In this document: in pieces, positions 25,082 through 33,892 of the stretch | Layout: each line of letters opens with the position of its first letter | Position numbering within the stretch: the first letter of the stretch is position 1 | IMG/VR virus record: IMGVR_UViG_3300032291_003809 | Location: 1-53,298 of that record | DNA from: a virus | Direction: 5' to 3' (one strand) | Length of the DNA stretch: 53,298 bases | Translations under genes and position numbers: made by a program | The notes under the pieces: generated by a model | The model's input: the letters and a program-made list of their open reading frames with translations, nothing else | Told to the model about the DNA's origin: nothing | Database searches by the model: none

Positions 25082-26158
25082 TTATTTATTTTCCTTTATT
25101 AAATTAATTACCTTTTCAGCACTTATTGACTTATGACACTCAAATTGTCTTGGCGTATCTTCATGCTCAGGGCACCAATTCCAATCCCCCTTATTAAATC
25201 TAAATAAAGGATTATGCCAACATCCATGGCAAACAGACTCATTTGTAATTCTAATTGTGTTTTTACTAAATTCATGGTCAGCATTGGTAAAATTAGCTAT
25301 CATATAGACCTTTTTACGCATAGCCCACGATAACCACCCAAGTCCACTTGAAAGCCCAATAAAGAACTCCGAATGATGAATTACATTCATTGTATTTTCC
25401 ATTGACCTATCTTCTAACATTTCAATGTTATTTAATCCTTCAGTATCTTGATTTGAAATTTCAATTACTTTATAGCCTTCAGAAACCAACCAATCAACTA
25501 ATTCCTGCCAATAGTACCAATATTTAAGCTGTGCTGTGGAGTGTATTGAAATACATACATATTTTTGTTCGTATGGCCTTAATTTTGGAGTAAAATCCAA
25601 ATTAGGTATTATTTCTTCGTATAGCAAGTTAAGTATATTGGTAGCAGCTTTTTGTAAAGGAATTAAAATAGGATTTACAGGTTCTTTGCTTTTTTCCCAA
25701 AACCAACCTAATTCAAACATAGCTACTATATTGTTAACAACTTCGCCTCTACCTACAAATTCTAATTCAGGGTATTGATGTTCAAACAAGAAGTTTTTAA
25801 ATGTAGATACTATTACTTTACATTGGTAATGCTTTGCAAATTCAGCACAATAAGGCATCCAAGCTAATGTGTCTCCCAAAGCTTTACTTTCAAAAGATAT
25901 AAATACTCTTTTACCCTTTAACTCATCTAAAAAATTTATTTGTTTTAAAGTTCTTCCTTCATATTTGATTATTACAGCAATGTCAGAAAGGTATTTTCTA
26001 TCTAGTCTAGCCCATGAGCCTACTTTTAGTTTGGTTTCATATATTGTTTTAGACTCGGATTTATCAAAAAAGGAAATATCATATTCCCTATTCTTGCCTT
26101 CATCGCCTAAAATTTCAAAATATAAACCATTTACATGGTGTATGTTGTAAGTAATCAT
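25082..26158 (-). CDS. TibC/BAHT-like protein O-heptosyltransferase
   Basis: A 358-residue GT-B protein. It has an N-terminal beta domain (residues 1-80), ISFESKALGDTLAW with D96 (GT9/BAHT donor-domain motif) and a C-terminal Cys set C310-x2-C313-x15-C329-x11-C341. That set resembles the iron-finger of the autotransporter heptosyltransferases TibC/Aah, which transfer heptose to Ser of adhesins as a ring of subunits. Here the phage also encodes very Ser/Thr-rich fibres, so a protein-glycosylating role fits. The donor sugar cannot be told. SSGLGWLSWA (270-279) is the expected C-terminal motif. Confidence 0.75.
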   Translation of the reverse strand: MITYNIHHVNGLYFEILGDEGKNREYDISFFDKSESKTIYETKLKVGSWARLDRKYLSDIAVIIKYEGRTLKQINFLDELKGKRVFISFESKALGDTLAWMPYCAEFAKHYQCKVIVSTFKNFLFEHQYPELEFVGRGEVVNNIVAMFELGWFWEKSKEPVNPILIPLQKAATNILNLLYEEIIPNLDFTPKLRPYEQKYVCISIHSTAQLKYWYYWQELVDWLVSEGYKVIEISNQDTEGLNNIEMLEDRSMENTMNVIHHSEFFIGLSSGLGWLSWAMRKKVYMIANFTNADHEFSKNTIRITNESVCHGCWHNPLFRFNKGDWNWCPEHEDTPRQFECHKSISAEKVINLIKENK

Positions 26159-26160
26159 AA

Positions 26161-26697
26161 TTAATATTCTGTGTTAAAAAAGAATGTTTGAAATAATCTA
26201 CCCGTTTCTAAGTCCCTACCAAAATAATCAAGTGAAGTATGATACAAGTCTCCTCTATATAAAATGAGCCTATTGTAAACATTTCCTATTCTGTCTACTA
26301 AATCCCATTTTGTCATATCATAATAGTCAGAAGCAAAAACAGATTTATCTTCAGATTTGTCTTTTTTTCTAAATAATCCCGTACCTGCTGATAATGGAGC
26401 ATCAGGTGTCAAATAACAAACTCCCGCCCAATCTGTCTCATCTTGATGCAACCATGACCTATTTTGAGCAGTTGTATATTGAAAAGCCCCTGTATAATCG
26501 TTACCCCAAAAAGTTATATTACCCGCTAAAGGTTGAATAACATTTTGTATTACTTTTTTAAGTCCGTCATCTAAAAATGATTTAGTCCTCAAATTTGGGA
26601 AATTGCCATTTACTGAAAATTCTTGAGTAAGTGCAAATTTTCTAACTTCATCTACATTAGTATAAAAATCAGATATAATAATTGATTCAATTCTCAT
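26161..26697 (-). CDS. DUF6445-like 2OG-Fe(II) oxygenase
   Basis: A 178-residue protein with SWLHQDE (H84, D86), H153 in DLYHTS and R167, plus long inserts. This follows the pattern of DUF6445 proteins, which are 2OG-oxygenase-like. It differs from the three-copy group beside it and from the PKHD enzyme, so the island holds at least three oxygenase subfamilies. It lies between two glycosyltransferase genes with 2-3 base gaps. Confidence 0.65.
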   Translation of the reverse strand: MRIESIIISDFYTNVDEVRKFALTQEFSVNGNFPNLRTKSFLDDGLKKVIQNVIQPLAGNITFWGNDYTGAFQYTTAQNRSWLHQDETDWAGVCYLTPDAPLSAGTGLFRKKDKSEDKSVFASDYYDMTKWDLVDRIGNVYNRLILYRGDLYHTSLDYFGRDLETGRLFQTFFFNTEY

Positions 26698-26699
26698 GA

Positions 26700-27740
26700 T
26701 TAAATATTTTGATATACATTAACATATTTTTGTCTAATTACTTCTGAGCTAAAATTTTGAAATTGCTGAACTGCGTTATATTTCTTCTCTAGCTTTTTAC
26801 ATACATTTAACCAACTATAAGAACTTCTTTCTCTAGCCATATTGTCAACCATCCTTTCGTAATCATTCATTGCTACATGAATACCACCGATTACACTACT
26901 AGTAGATATTTCATAAATTTTAACCAATCCTGATATATTTTTGCTTCCCTGATATGTAGCAACCATAGGCATACAGCAACTAGCTGCTTCAAGTAAAGTC
27001 AAATTTGGATGTCCATATTCAAGATTAGATGGGTGTAAAAAAATGGTATGGTCTTTAAAAATATTTAATTTTTCCTCTTCAGTAGGATTAGTGTCAATCA
27101 CAGTTAATTTATCATATTCTAATAAATCTTTGTGTATCTCAAAGAATTTAGTATTAGCATCTGCACCAACTATTGTTATAGGTAGATTTAACATTTTAGC
27201 AGCTTCAATACCATATCTAAAACCTTTTCTATCAGCCCCATAATCTCCCGCCACGCCATTGTTTGCACACATCAATAGTTTATGTACAATTGGTCTATTT
27301 TTTACATCATAAAATGCTTTAGTTGGGGTGTAATAATCAGTATCTACTCCATGAGACAGGTAAAATAACTTATCAGTATCATCAAAATAGTCTACTACAT
27401 ATTCAGCAGGGGCCAAAGAGAAAATAGACTTTTTCATAGCTTCTAATTGCTCTTTATAGTTATTACTATTTTTACCATAATGATAGCTATGATGGTCATG
27501 AGTTGAATAAACATACTCAATACCCCTCTTATGAGCCTCTAAACAAAGATTAGCCACATGAATATGTACTATATCGTATTTTTTAGGGTCTACATCGTTT
27601 AAATACAATAAGTCTACTTCATGGCCTAATTTTCTTAGGTTTTTAGTGTACTCATCCATAATTAATTCAGTTGCACCCCAACCTCTTTGACCTGTTGGCA
27701 GGATTGGTAAATTGCTACTTATAACTTGTGCTATTCTCAT
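26700..27740 (-). CDS. GT4-family glycosyltransferase
   Basis: A 346-residue GT-B protein. It starts MRIAQVISSNLPILPTG and has the GWGATELIMDEYTKNLRKLGHEV acceptor-side helix, VHIHVAN, a central RKGFRYGIEAAKML and the C-terminal EYGHPNLTLLEAASCCMPMVA motif typical of GT4 (E..G...lEA...g.Pvva). It overlaps the next gene by 4 nt. The acceptor is unknown; a viral fibre or capsid glycan is likely from context. Confidence 0.75.
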   Translation of the reverse strand: MRIAQVISSNLPILPTGQRGWGATELIMDEYTKNLRKLGHEVDLLYLNDVDPKKYDIVHIHVANLCLEAHKRGIEYVYSTHDHHSYHYGKNSNNYKEQLEAMKKSIFSLAPAEYVVDYFDDTDKLFYLSHGVDTDYYTPTKAFYDVKNRPIVHKLLMCANNGVAGDYGADRKGFRYGIEAAKMLNLPITIVGADANTKFFEIHKDLLEYDKLTVIDTNPTEEEKLNIFKDHTIFLHPSNLEYGHPNLTLLEAASCCMPMVATYQGSKNISGLVKIYEISTSSVIGGIHVAMNDYERMVDNMARERSSYSWLNVCKKLEKKYNAVQQFQNFSSEVIRQKYVNVYQNI

Positions 27741-30442
27741 ATAAATTTCTTTTCTTGTTTGTCAATTAATGAAAATCCTTCAGCTTGTGTTGTCAATCTA
27801 TTATGTACAATGCCAAACTTATAAGGGCTACCATAAAAAATATGATTAAAGAACATATCTGCGGCATCCCATTTTTCTGTTCTCAATCTTTCTAAAAGCC
27901 ATTTTTTAACGCTTTTAGGGAACCCAATACATTGTAATCCAATGATATGGTCTGTAATAAATAATAAATCTTGGTCAGGAATTACTTCTCTAACAGGAGA
28001 TTGTAGCCATCCATGTTCTAGTGTTTTTACATCTCCAAATGACATGTAACCAATTTTATTATCTTCTATAATTTGGAAAGATTTTTCAACCTTTTGTATA
28101 AATTCATGTAAAGGCACTTCAATGATACAATCCCCTTCGCATACTATTAAAAAGTCAATACTGTCATCAAATTCACTCATTATTCCGTTTTTGAATGATT
28201 CAAAACATCCGTAGTGTGAAGGTGTAAGGGCTGTTCCCAACTCACGAACTTGCTCGTCATTGAAGAGTTCCATTGAAACGCAATTGGGCCTTTGGCAGTT
28301 GTACTTAGGTGGTAAATCTCCGTATGGGACATTTGTGTGGAGGATATATTCCCACCCGTAGTCGGCCACATGCTTGAGTGATTCTCTACTTTTTTGTTCT
28401 CTTTCATCGTTTCTAGTTGTTTGAAGATGAACTAATCTTATTTTAGGTTTTCTATTCTTAATCTTGTAGTGTCCTATATGTTCGTATTTGTGTAATGTTT
28501 TTTCATTCAAAACATACTTTTCATTTTTATATACTCTATCTCCATCGTAAAAATCAAGCTCCAATTCAATTTCACGACCTTTATATTCAAATTCTTTTTT
28601 AAATTCTCTAGTCTTATCAATTTGCCATCTAAATACAAAAGAATCTGTTCCATCCTCTCTCATAGTTATATTAACCTTTCTGCTATCTACATTGTAAGTG
28701 TAGAAATAAAACATATAATTGTTCGGTTTCCCAACAATAGGTATTATAGAATAATATTCACTATTTGATGCAACTCCAAGACCGCTATGTTTTAATAATG
28801 TTTCCTCGTTATTATGTTCTATGTAATATTGATTTTCTAATCCAACTAGTTTTTTAGTTAAATAATCTTCAAGAAAATTTTGAGCACCTATATTTTGACA
28901 AATGTTATTATACTCTTCAGGAGTTCTCACATCATCAAAAGTATTTAAGAAGAAATCAATGTCAAAAGCCATTCCATTTGTTTGTATTCCTTTCCCAAAT
29001 GGAGTGTTCAAGCTTCCTAAATAAGCTTTATACATCATTGGGTCTTTGCCATTAATATCAAATGCTTTCTCAATTTGTGGTATATCTCTAGGGTCTAAAA
29101 CAACATCATAGGTAGTATAAAAGAAGGTTTCATACCCTAAAGCTTTTGCTGCTTTCGCACCATTAAATAGATTTGTCAATACAGTTAATGACTGATTGCT
29201 ATTCTTTAATCCGTTGATATTGATTTCAGCGTGGTAGTCATCTGTAAATCTATAAAACCTTGTATAATAAGAATGATGTGTTAACGGGTTATGCTCATCG
29301 TAAATGTAATAATCTACCATTCTTTGAATATCATCATCTACAGGATAATGAGACAATAGCATAATCTTTCTACCTAATGGCTTTAAGCTATTAATGGTAT
29401 CTTTTGTTAATTGAACTCTACTATCTAAATTAGGCCATGTACCTAATATGACTATTTCTGTCTTGTTATTTGTTGGCTTTGCTTCAGTCAATTGAATTAC
29501 TTTTTCAGCATCCTCTGTAAGGTTGCCCGTTAAATAATGGAAATCTTCATATCCATTCCATCTGTTTAAATAAACATCTAAATTGTAAATAAGCTTTGGG
29601 ATTTGCTTATATTCTGCAGCTTCTTTAATTACAATAGGGTTCAATTCTTTATTACCTCTATCTCCTTTAGATGGAAACAGGAACAGGTCAGCAGCTCTAA
29701 TAAAGTCCTCTGTATCGCTTCTTTCCCCCCAAATAATACAATTATCAGGTTTTTGGTCCATCAATGGTTTCCAATAATGCTCAAAATTACCCGCTTGATT
29801 TCCTAAAAAGTGAAGCTTTATTTTATAATCTTTAATTTTTTCGCCTAATTCAAAAGCATATTTTTGATTTTTTCTAGGAGTAAATAAACCTATAATAACA
29901 GCATGTTTATAGTCATGTTCTAGGCCTAATTTGTCTCTAGCTATTCTTTTATCAGAAATTTTAGTATCTATTGGGTATTCAATAATTTCTTGAGGTACAT
30001 CCAAATGGTCGTACTTCATCATATTGTAAGGACTAACAAAAACAAACTTATCAGGCATCCATTTTTTATGAGCAGGGTTAAAGCTGCTATCATGTGTGGT
30101 CTCTACAATTTTCCAACTTCTGCTAGGAGAATATAAAAAACTAGCCATAGCATCATCCATGAACATTTCGGGAAACTCTTCCATAGAAACTACATCAGGA
30201 CTAAAACTGCACATAATATTCATAAACTCTTTAAGCTTGTCTTCTCCTAAAGAATAAAAGTTTTTCTCTCCAACTAAATCAATAATTCTATTTCTTTGAA
30301 CTACAAAAGCCCATGCAACAAAAGCATGTTCAATAACTTTTATTTCAAAATCATCTTTTATTAGTGCAATTTTATTTACAGTAACTTGCGGAGCTCCTCC
30401 TGTACTTAAATGTGGTGTAATAATTAGTAGCTTTTTTTTCAT
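27737..30442 (-). CDS. Three-domain glycosyltransferase fusion (GT4 + GT-A-like + GT25-like)
   Basis: A 901-residue protein. Residues about 1-335 are GT4-like (TPHLSTGGAPQVTVNK, GLFTPRKNQKYAFEL, KGDRGNKELNPIVIKEAAE). Residues about 345-650 look like a GT-A domain (WPNLDSRVQLTKDTINSL, FFYTTYDVVLDP as a DxD-like site) followed by a beta region. Residues about 670-901 resemble a GT25/GT-A domain (RNDEREQKSRESL, FLIVCEGDCIIEVP). Fusion suggests sequential sugar transfer on one acceptor. The third domain resembles the free-standing GT25-like gene at 43980. Boundaries are approximate. Confidence 0.7.
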   Translation of the reverse strand: MKKKLLIITPHLSTGGAPQVTVNKIALIKDDFEIKVIEHAFVAWAFVVQRNRIIDLVGEKNFYSLGEDKLKEFMNIMCSFSPDVVSMEEFPEMFMDDAMASFLYSPSRSWKIVETTHDSSFNPAHKKWMPDKFVFVSPYNMMKYDHLDVPQEIIEYPIDTKISDKRIARDKLGLEHDYKHAVIIGLFTPRKNQKYAFELGEKIKDYKIKLHFLGNQAGNFEHYWKPLMDQKPDNCIIWGERSDTEDFIRAADLFLFPSKGDRGNKELNPIVIKEAAEYKQIPKLIYNLDVYLNRWNGYEDFHYLTGNLTEDAEKVIQLTEAKPTNNKTEIVILGTWPNLDSRVQLTKDTINSLKPLGRKIMLLSHYPVDDDIQRMVDYYIYDEHNPLTHHSYYTRFYRFTDDYHAEININGLKNSNQSLTVLTNLFNGAKAAKALGYETFFYTTYDVVLDPRDIPQIEKAFDINGKDPMMYKAYLGSLNTPFGKGIQTNGMAFDIDFFLNTFDDVRTPEEYNNICQNIGAQNFLEDYLTKKLVGLENQYYIEHNNEETLLKHSGLGVASNSEYYSIIPIVGKPNNYMFYFYTYNVDSRKVNITMREDGTDSFVFRWQIDKTREFKKEFEYKGREIELELDFYDGDRVYKNEKYVLNEKTLHKYEHIGHYKIKNRKPKIRLVHLQTTRNDEREQKSRESLKHVADYGWEYILHTNVPYGDLPPKYNCQRPNCVSMELFNDEQVRELGTALTPSHYGCFESFKNGIMSEFDDSIDFLIVCEGDCIIEVPLHEFIQKVEKSFQIIEDNKIGYMSFGDVKTLEHGWLQSPVREVIPDQDLLFITDHIIGLQCIGFPKSVKKWLLERLRTEKWDAADMFFNHIFYGSPYKFGIVHNRLTTQAEGFSLIDKQEKKFI

Positions 30443-31380
30443 ATCATTTCTATTAATTTATCTAATACTTGTTTTACTGAAGGATGACATTCATAACTTT
30501 CTTTGTTTTCACAGCACCCTATTAATGGCTGTACTCCTTGTATATTTCCCCATGTTTCAACACCATATTTCATATTAGAAGCACATTCTAGTCCACATCC
30601 ACCTCTAACATAACTATACTTGTAATCTTGTCTATTATCCCTATAAGGTATTCTAAATTCAGGTTTTATAGATGACCCTAAATGAATAATAGGAACATCC
30701 GTTGTACCTGCTAAGTGCAATAATCCGCTATCCATAGTTACAAACGCACTAGCATTAATCATAAGATGCCAACAATCTGAAATACTAGTTTTATTCATTA
30801 AATTAACTCCTTTCTCTATCTCAAAATTAAAGACAGGTTTTTGAACATTAAAAAATCCTGTTTCAGATGAGTCCTTCCCAATAGATACTACATTGTAACC
30901 CTTATCATTTAATTCTTTTGTTAAATTCATCCAATTTTCAGCAGACCAAGTTCTGCTAGGCCATGTACTAACGGGATGTATTAAAACATAAGGAGTTTCA
31001 GGCAGTTCAAATGATAATTCTGCAGTTGGTAAGTAAAAGCACTCCATCTCATCTTTTCCTAACATAAAACCAAGATTAATAGCGTGAAATTGTCTAATAT
31101 CTATTGTATTATGTTTATATTCAATACCTCTTTCGTTTTTCTTACCTACATTGTAAAATGAGTTATGAATCAAGTAATTTTCTTTAACATATCCCATATC
31201 AATAGAAGATACTTTTATGCTTTTATCCACATAAGGATTATGTTTAAATATTTCGGGCATTTTAGATATTACTAATATCTTTTTGTTATAAGCCTCGCTT
31301 ATTTTTTTAATTGCAGGAGTAGCACATATTAAGTCTCCTAATCCATTACATTCACTCAAGTCTAAACAAATATCTTTCAT
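30439..31380 (-). CDS. GT9-like heptosyltransferase with C-terminal Cys cluster
   Basis: A 313-residue protein with the GT9 hallmarks GLGDLICATPAI near residue 14, PSRTWSAENW and a late DSGLLHLAG. The C-terminal part is Cys-rich (CGLEC, then CC and C within about 30 residues), which resembles the metal-finger region of the neighbouring TibC-like protein, though the spacing differs. GT9 enzymes transfer heptose or related sugars. It overlaps the fusion gene by 4 nt. Confidence 0.75.
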   Translation of the reverse strand: MKDICLDLSECNGLGDLICATPAIKKISEAYNKKILVISKMPEIFKHNPYVDKSIKVSSIDMGYVKENYLIHNSFYNVGKKNERGIEYKHNTIDIRQFHAINLGFMLGKDEMECFYLPTAELSFELPETPYVLIHPVSTWPSRTWSAENWMNLTKELNDKGYNVVSIGKDSSETGFFNVQKPVFNFEIEKGVNLMNKTSISDCWHLMINASAFVTMDSGLLHLAGTTDVPIIHLGSSIKPEFRIPYRDNRQDYKYSYVRGGCGLECASNMKYGVETWGNIQGVQPLIGCCENKESYECHPSVKQVLDKLIEMI

Positions 31381-32028
31381 CTATATAATTTTTTTTGTAT
31401 CGTAATTTGGGTCTTTCCAAAAATTGTTTGGATTAAACTCCTGAGAGAAGTTAGTAGTTAAAACCCATCTTTTTTCATCAGAATTATTTATTTGAGTTCT
31501 ATGTCTAAGCCATGCAGGAAATATTAAAACATCTCCTGAAATTGTAGGTATCTCTTTCCACATCCACATTTGGTCATCAAAATAGTGTTCTCCTTTTACA
31601 TACTCAAGAGGGTCTTTACATTCAAAATAACCTCCATTTTCAGGCATGTTTAAATATGCTGCTGCAACTAGAAATGTATTTGAATGATTATGTGTTGATG
31701 TTACCCCGCCCTTGTCATGCACATTAACCCAACTATTTGTTATTTTATACTCATGATATACTTTTGAATAACCCATCCCATTAATTGCAACTTGAGTAAC
31801 CATTTCTTTCAGCCAATCAAAATAAGGTGCAAATTCTTTAATCTTGTGTGGTTGTCTTTTATTTTGATGAGAAGTATGTCCATTACTAACTAATGTCAAT
31901 CCATGAGGAGTTGTATCAATTAATTCGTTACAAATTGGCTCTAACAAATTCCAATCAAATTCAAAGTGTACCTTGTACATATAACTCGTGTGTGGAGTTA
32001 TTATGCTAATTTCATTACTTCCTCTCAT
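31381..32028 (-). CDS. 2OG-Fe(II) oxygenase, copy 4
   Basis: A 215-residue protein with HNHSNT (H113, H115), YLNMPENGGYFECKDP, GDVLIFPAWLRHRT (H176) and R187. It is clearly paired with the next gene (shared YLNMPENGGYFECKDPLEY), with which it overlaps by 14 nt. It belongs to the same broad 2OG-FeII_Oxy_5-like group as the 23-25 kb copies but forms a separate branch. Confidence 0.75.
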   Translation of the reverse strand: MRGSNEISIITPHTSYMYKVHFEFDWNLLEPICNELIDTTPHGLTLVSNGHTSHQNKRQPHKIKEFAPYFDWLKEMVTQVAINGMGYSKVYHEYKITNSWVNVHDKGGVTSTHNHSNTFLVAAAYLNMPENGGYFECKDPLEYVKGEHYFDDQMWMWKEIPTISGDVLIFPAWLRHRTQINNSDEKRWVLTTNFSQEFNPNNFWKDPNYDTKKII

Positions 32029-32629
32029 AAAATACTTTTTGCATTAAATTAGTAGTTAATACCCACCTATTTTCGTTTGATAAATTAGGCTGTGTTCTAT
32101 GTTTTAACCATCCATGAAAAACTAAAATATCTCCCGAAATAGTTGGTATCTGTCTCCAAAGATGAGCATTTGATATAGGTAACATATTTTTATGATATTC
32201 AAGGGGGTCTTTACATTCAAAATAACCTCCATTTTCAGGCATGTTTAAATATGCTGTAACTACTAAAGAAGTACAAGAATGACTATGTTCAGTTGTTATA
32301 CCATTTTTGTTATGGACATTTACCCAACTATTTGAAATATAGTAATCTAAATTATTTTCTTTAGTGTTATTATTTTGACCTACTGAAATATTACCAACAC
32401 TAGGAATACAGCTCATAAGCCATGAATAAAATGGTGCAAACTCATTCATTTGATGTGGCTTGAGATTATTGTATTGAGATGTTTTACCATCCTTTAATTG
32501 AGTTGCATCAGTATATTCGCTACCATTGATTAAATTCTGACAAATTGGTTCTAAATTTTGCCAATCAAAGTCAAAATGAAATTTAAAAAGATATGGGTCA
32601 AATGGATATAATATCTCAGCAGATTTCAT
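32015..32629 (-). CDS. 2OG-Fe(II) oxygenase, copy 5
   Basis: A 204-residue paralogue of copy 4: HSHSCT (H115, H117), the same PENGGYFECKDP strand, GDILVFHGWLKHRT (H177) and R188. Overlaps at both ends (14 nt each) show tight co-translation with copy 4 and the sulfotransferase. Confidence 0.75.
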   Translation of the reverse strand: MKSAEILYPFDPYLFKFHFDFDWQNLEPICQNLINGSEYTDATQLKDGKTSQYNNLKPHQMNEFAPFYSWLMSCIPSVGNISVGQNNNTKENNLDYYISNSWVNVHNKNGITTEHSHSCTSLVVTAYLNMPENGGYFECKDPLEYHKNMLPISNAHLWRQIPTISGDILVFHGWLKHRTQPNLSNENRWVLTTNLMQKVFYERK

Positions 32630-33437
32630 AATTAAATTTTTTAAAGTACCAAGTATGATTTTTATATATCCAATTACAAGCCTCTTTGCCTAATATATCT
32701 TCAGCAACGGATTCATTTTTAGCAACAGTACTTTTTATTTGATGGCTATTAAAGTGAAGCATATCATTTTCAATAGTTGATTTTTGTACTAATTTAAAAT
32801 CATGTATAAAATGAGGTATTTCTAAATATTCGTATATTCTCTTCATTTCATAATCAGGATTTACACAAAAGTCTTCATACTTTATAAAAAGTATTTTAGT
32901 GTCATTTTCCCAATTTATAATCTCTTTTAGTCTTTCTAAATTCAAAGCCAAAGGAGGTTTTGTTGACCATTCAACAATCCTTTTCTCCATGGTTGTCATT
33001 TTTAATTCATTCCAATCAATGTGTGAATTTATTTTCAAAAAATCGGACCTAAAATTTCTTTCAAAAGAAGCAAATATGTCTCTCAGGTCTCTTACCATAA
33101 AAATAATCTTCGGGCTTTCATTGTTAATTTGATATAAGAAATCATAAAAGTAACCCCATGAGAAGTTCTTGTCTATGTAATATGGTTTGTCTGTTAAATT
33201 GCTTGTATATCCTTTTATACCTTCTCTCAAAAAACCATAAACTGATTTTTTTAATACTTGTTCTTGAGATGGATGCTGATATTGTAGGTTTTGTAAAAAT
33301 TCGTTTTTTGATGAAACCAACATTTCAAGTAAAGCCCCCATAGAAGGAGCATATATGTCATTATTTTGTGCAAGTATATTCTGTAAAAGAGTAGCCCCTG
33401 AACGAGGAAGGGAGGAATTATAGAAAATCTTTTGCAT
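32616..33437 (-). CDS. Sulfotransferase
   Basis: A 273-residue protein with the PAPS-binding 5'-phosphosulfate loop PRSGATLL (residues 11-18) and the 3'-phosphate motif MVRDLRDIFASF (R116, S124), typical of P-loop sulfotransferases, and a C-terminal part with KYEDFCVNP. The acceptor is unknown; sugars or Tyr are both possible. It is the first gene of the leftward modification transcript, with an AACC-ATG leader, and is divergent from a gene pair containing an APS-kinase-like protein, which could supply PAPS. Confidence 0.8.
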   Translation of the reverse strand: MQKIFYNSSLPRSGATLLQNILAQNNDIYAPSMGALLEMLVSSKNEFLQNLQYQHPSQEQVLKKSVYGFLREGIKGYTSNLTDKPYYIDKNFSWGYFYDFLYQINNESPKIIFMVRDLRDIFASFERNFRSDFLKINSHIDWNELKMTTMEKRIVEWSTKPPLALNLERLKEIINWENDTKILFIKYEDFCVNPDYEMKRIYEYLEIPHFIHDFKLVQKSTIENDMLHFNSHQIKSTVAKNESVAEDILGKEACNWIYKNHTWYFKKFNYEIC

Positions 33438-33482
33438 GGTTATTTTTATTTTATAAAAGTAAGCTATTTTCTACATATTTTG

Positions 33483-33494
33483 TATATTTACAAT
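33483..33494 (+). promoter_or_regulatory. Promoter-like 12-mer (TATATTTACAAT) in a divergent intergenic region
   Basis: The 12-mer is identical to the one at 690-701, and lies 14 nt before the ATG at 33509. The 71-nt region between the divergent genes must hold both promoters; the leftward one is not clear to me. Confidence 0.45.
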
Positions 33495-33508
33495 CTAAAA
33501 TATTTTTT

Positions 33509-33886
33509 ATGATAATTGAAATTAGCATTGGAGAAGCATTTGACAGACTAACCATCCTCAAAATTAAATCAGAAAAGATTAAAGATGAAGCCAAACTGAC
33601 AAATGTCATGAAAGAGTACTTCTATCTACAAAACCTTTTAAGTGAAGAATTGGATGTTAATGAGGATAATGATGACTTTAAGAGATTGTTAGAAATCAAT
33701 CAAACATTATGGGATGTAGAGGATTTGTTAAGGGAGTATGAGGCTAAAAAAGATTTTGGTTCTAATTTTGTACAACTTGCTAGGTCTGTTTATGTATTGA
33801 ACGATGATAGAGCAAGAGTTAAAAAAGAGATAAATTTGGATTATGGAAGTCAATTTGTAGAAGAAAAATCTTATAACCAATTATAA
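33509..33886 (+). CDS. DUF6165-like protein
   Basis: A 125-residue, highly charged helical protein starting MIIEISIGEAFDRLTILKIK, which matches the opening of DUF6165 proteins (EISIGE..DRLTIL..K). These are often found in glycan or surface-modification clusters; the function is unknown. A middle region (about residues 30-90) looks like a coiled coil. Directly followed by the APS-kinase-like gene. Confidence 0.6.
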   Translation: MIIEISIGEAFDRLTILKIKSEKIKDEAKLTNVMKEYFYLQNLLSEELDVNEDNDDFKRLLEINQTLWDVEDLLREYEAKKDFGSNFVQLARSVYVLNDDRARVKKEINLDYGSQFVEEKSYNQL

Positions 33887-33892
33887 ATCAAT

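Noticed and set aside
28180-28407. Second minus-strand frame inside the 901-residue glycosyltransferase gene
   Set aside because: Shadow of the main frame, short and without recognisable features.
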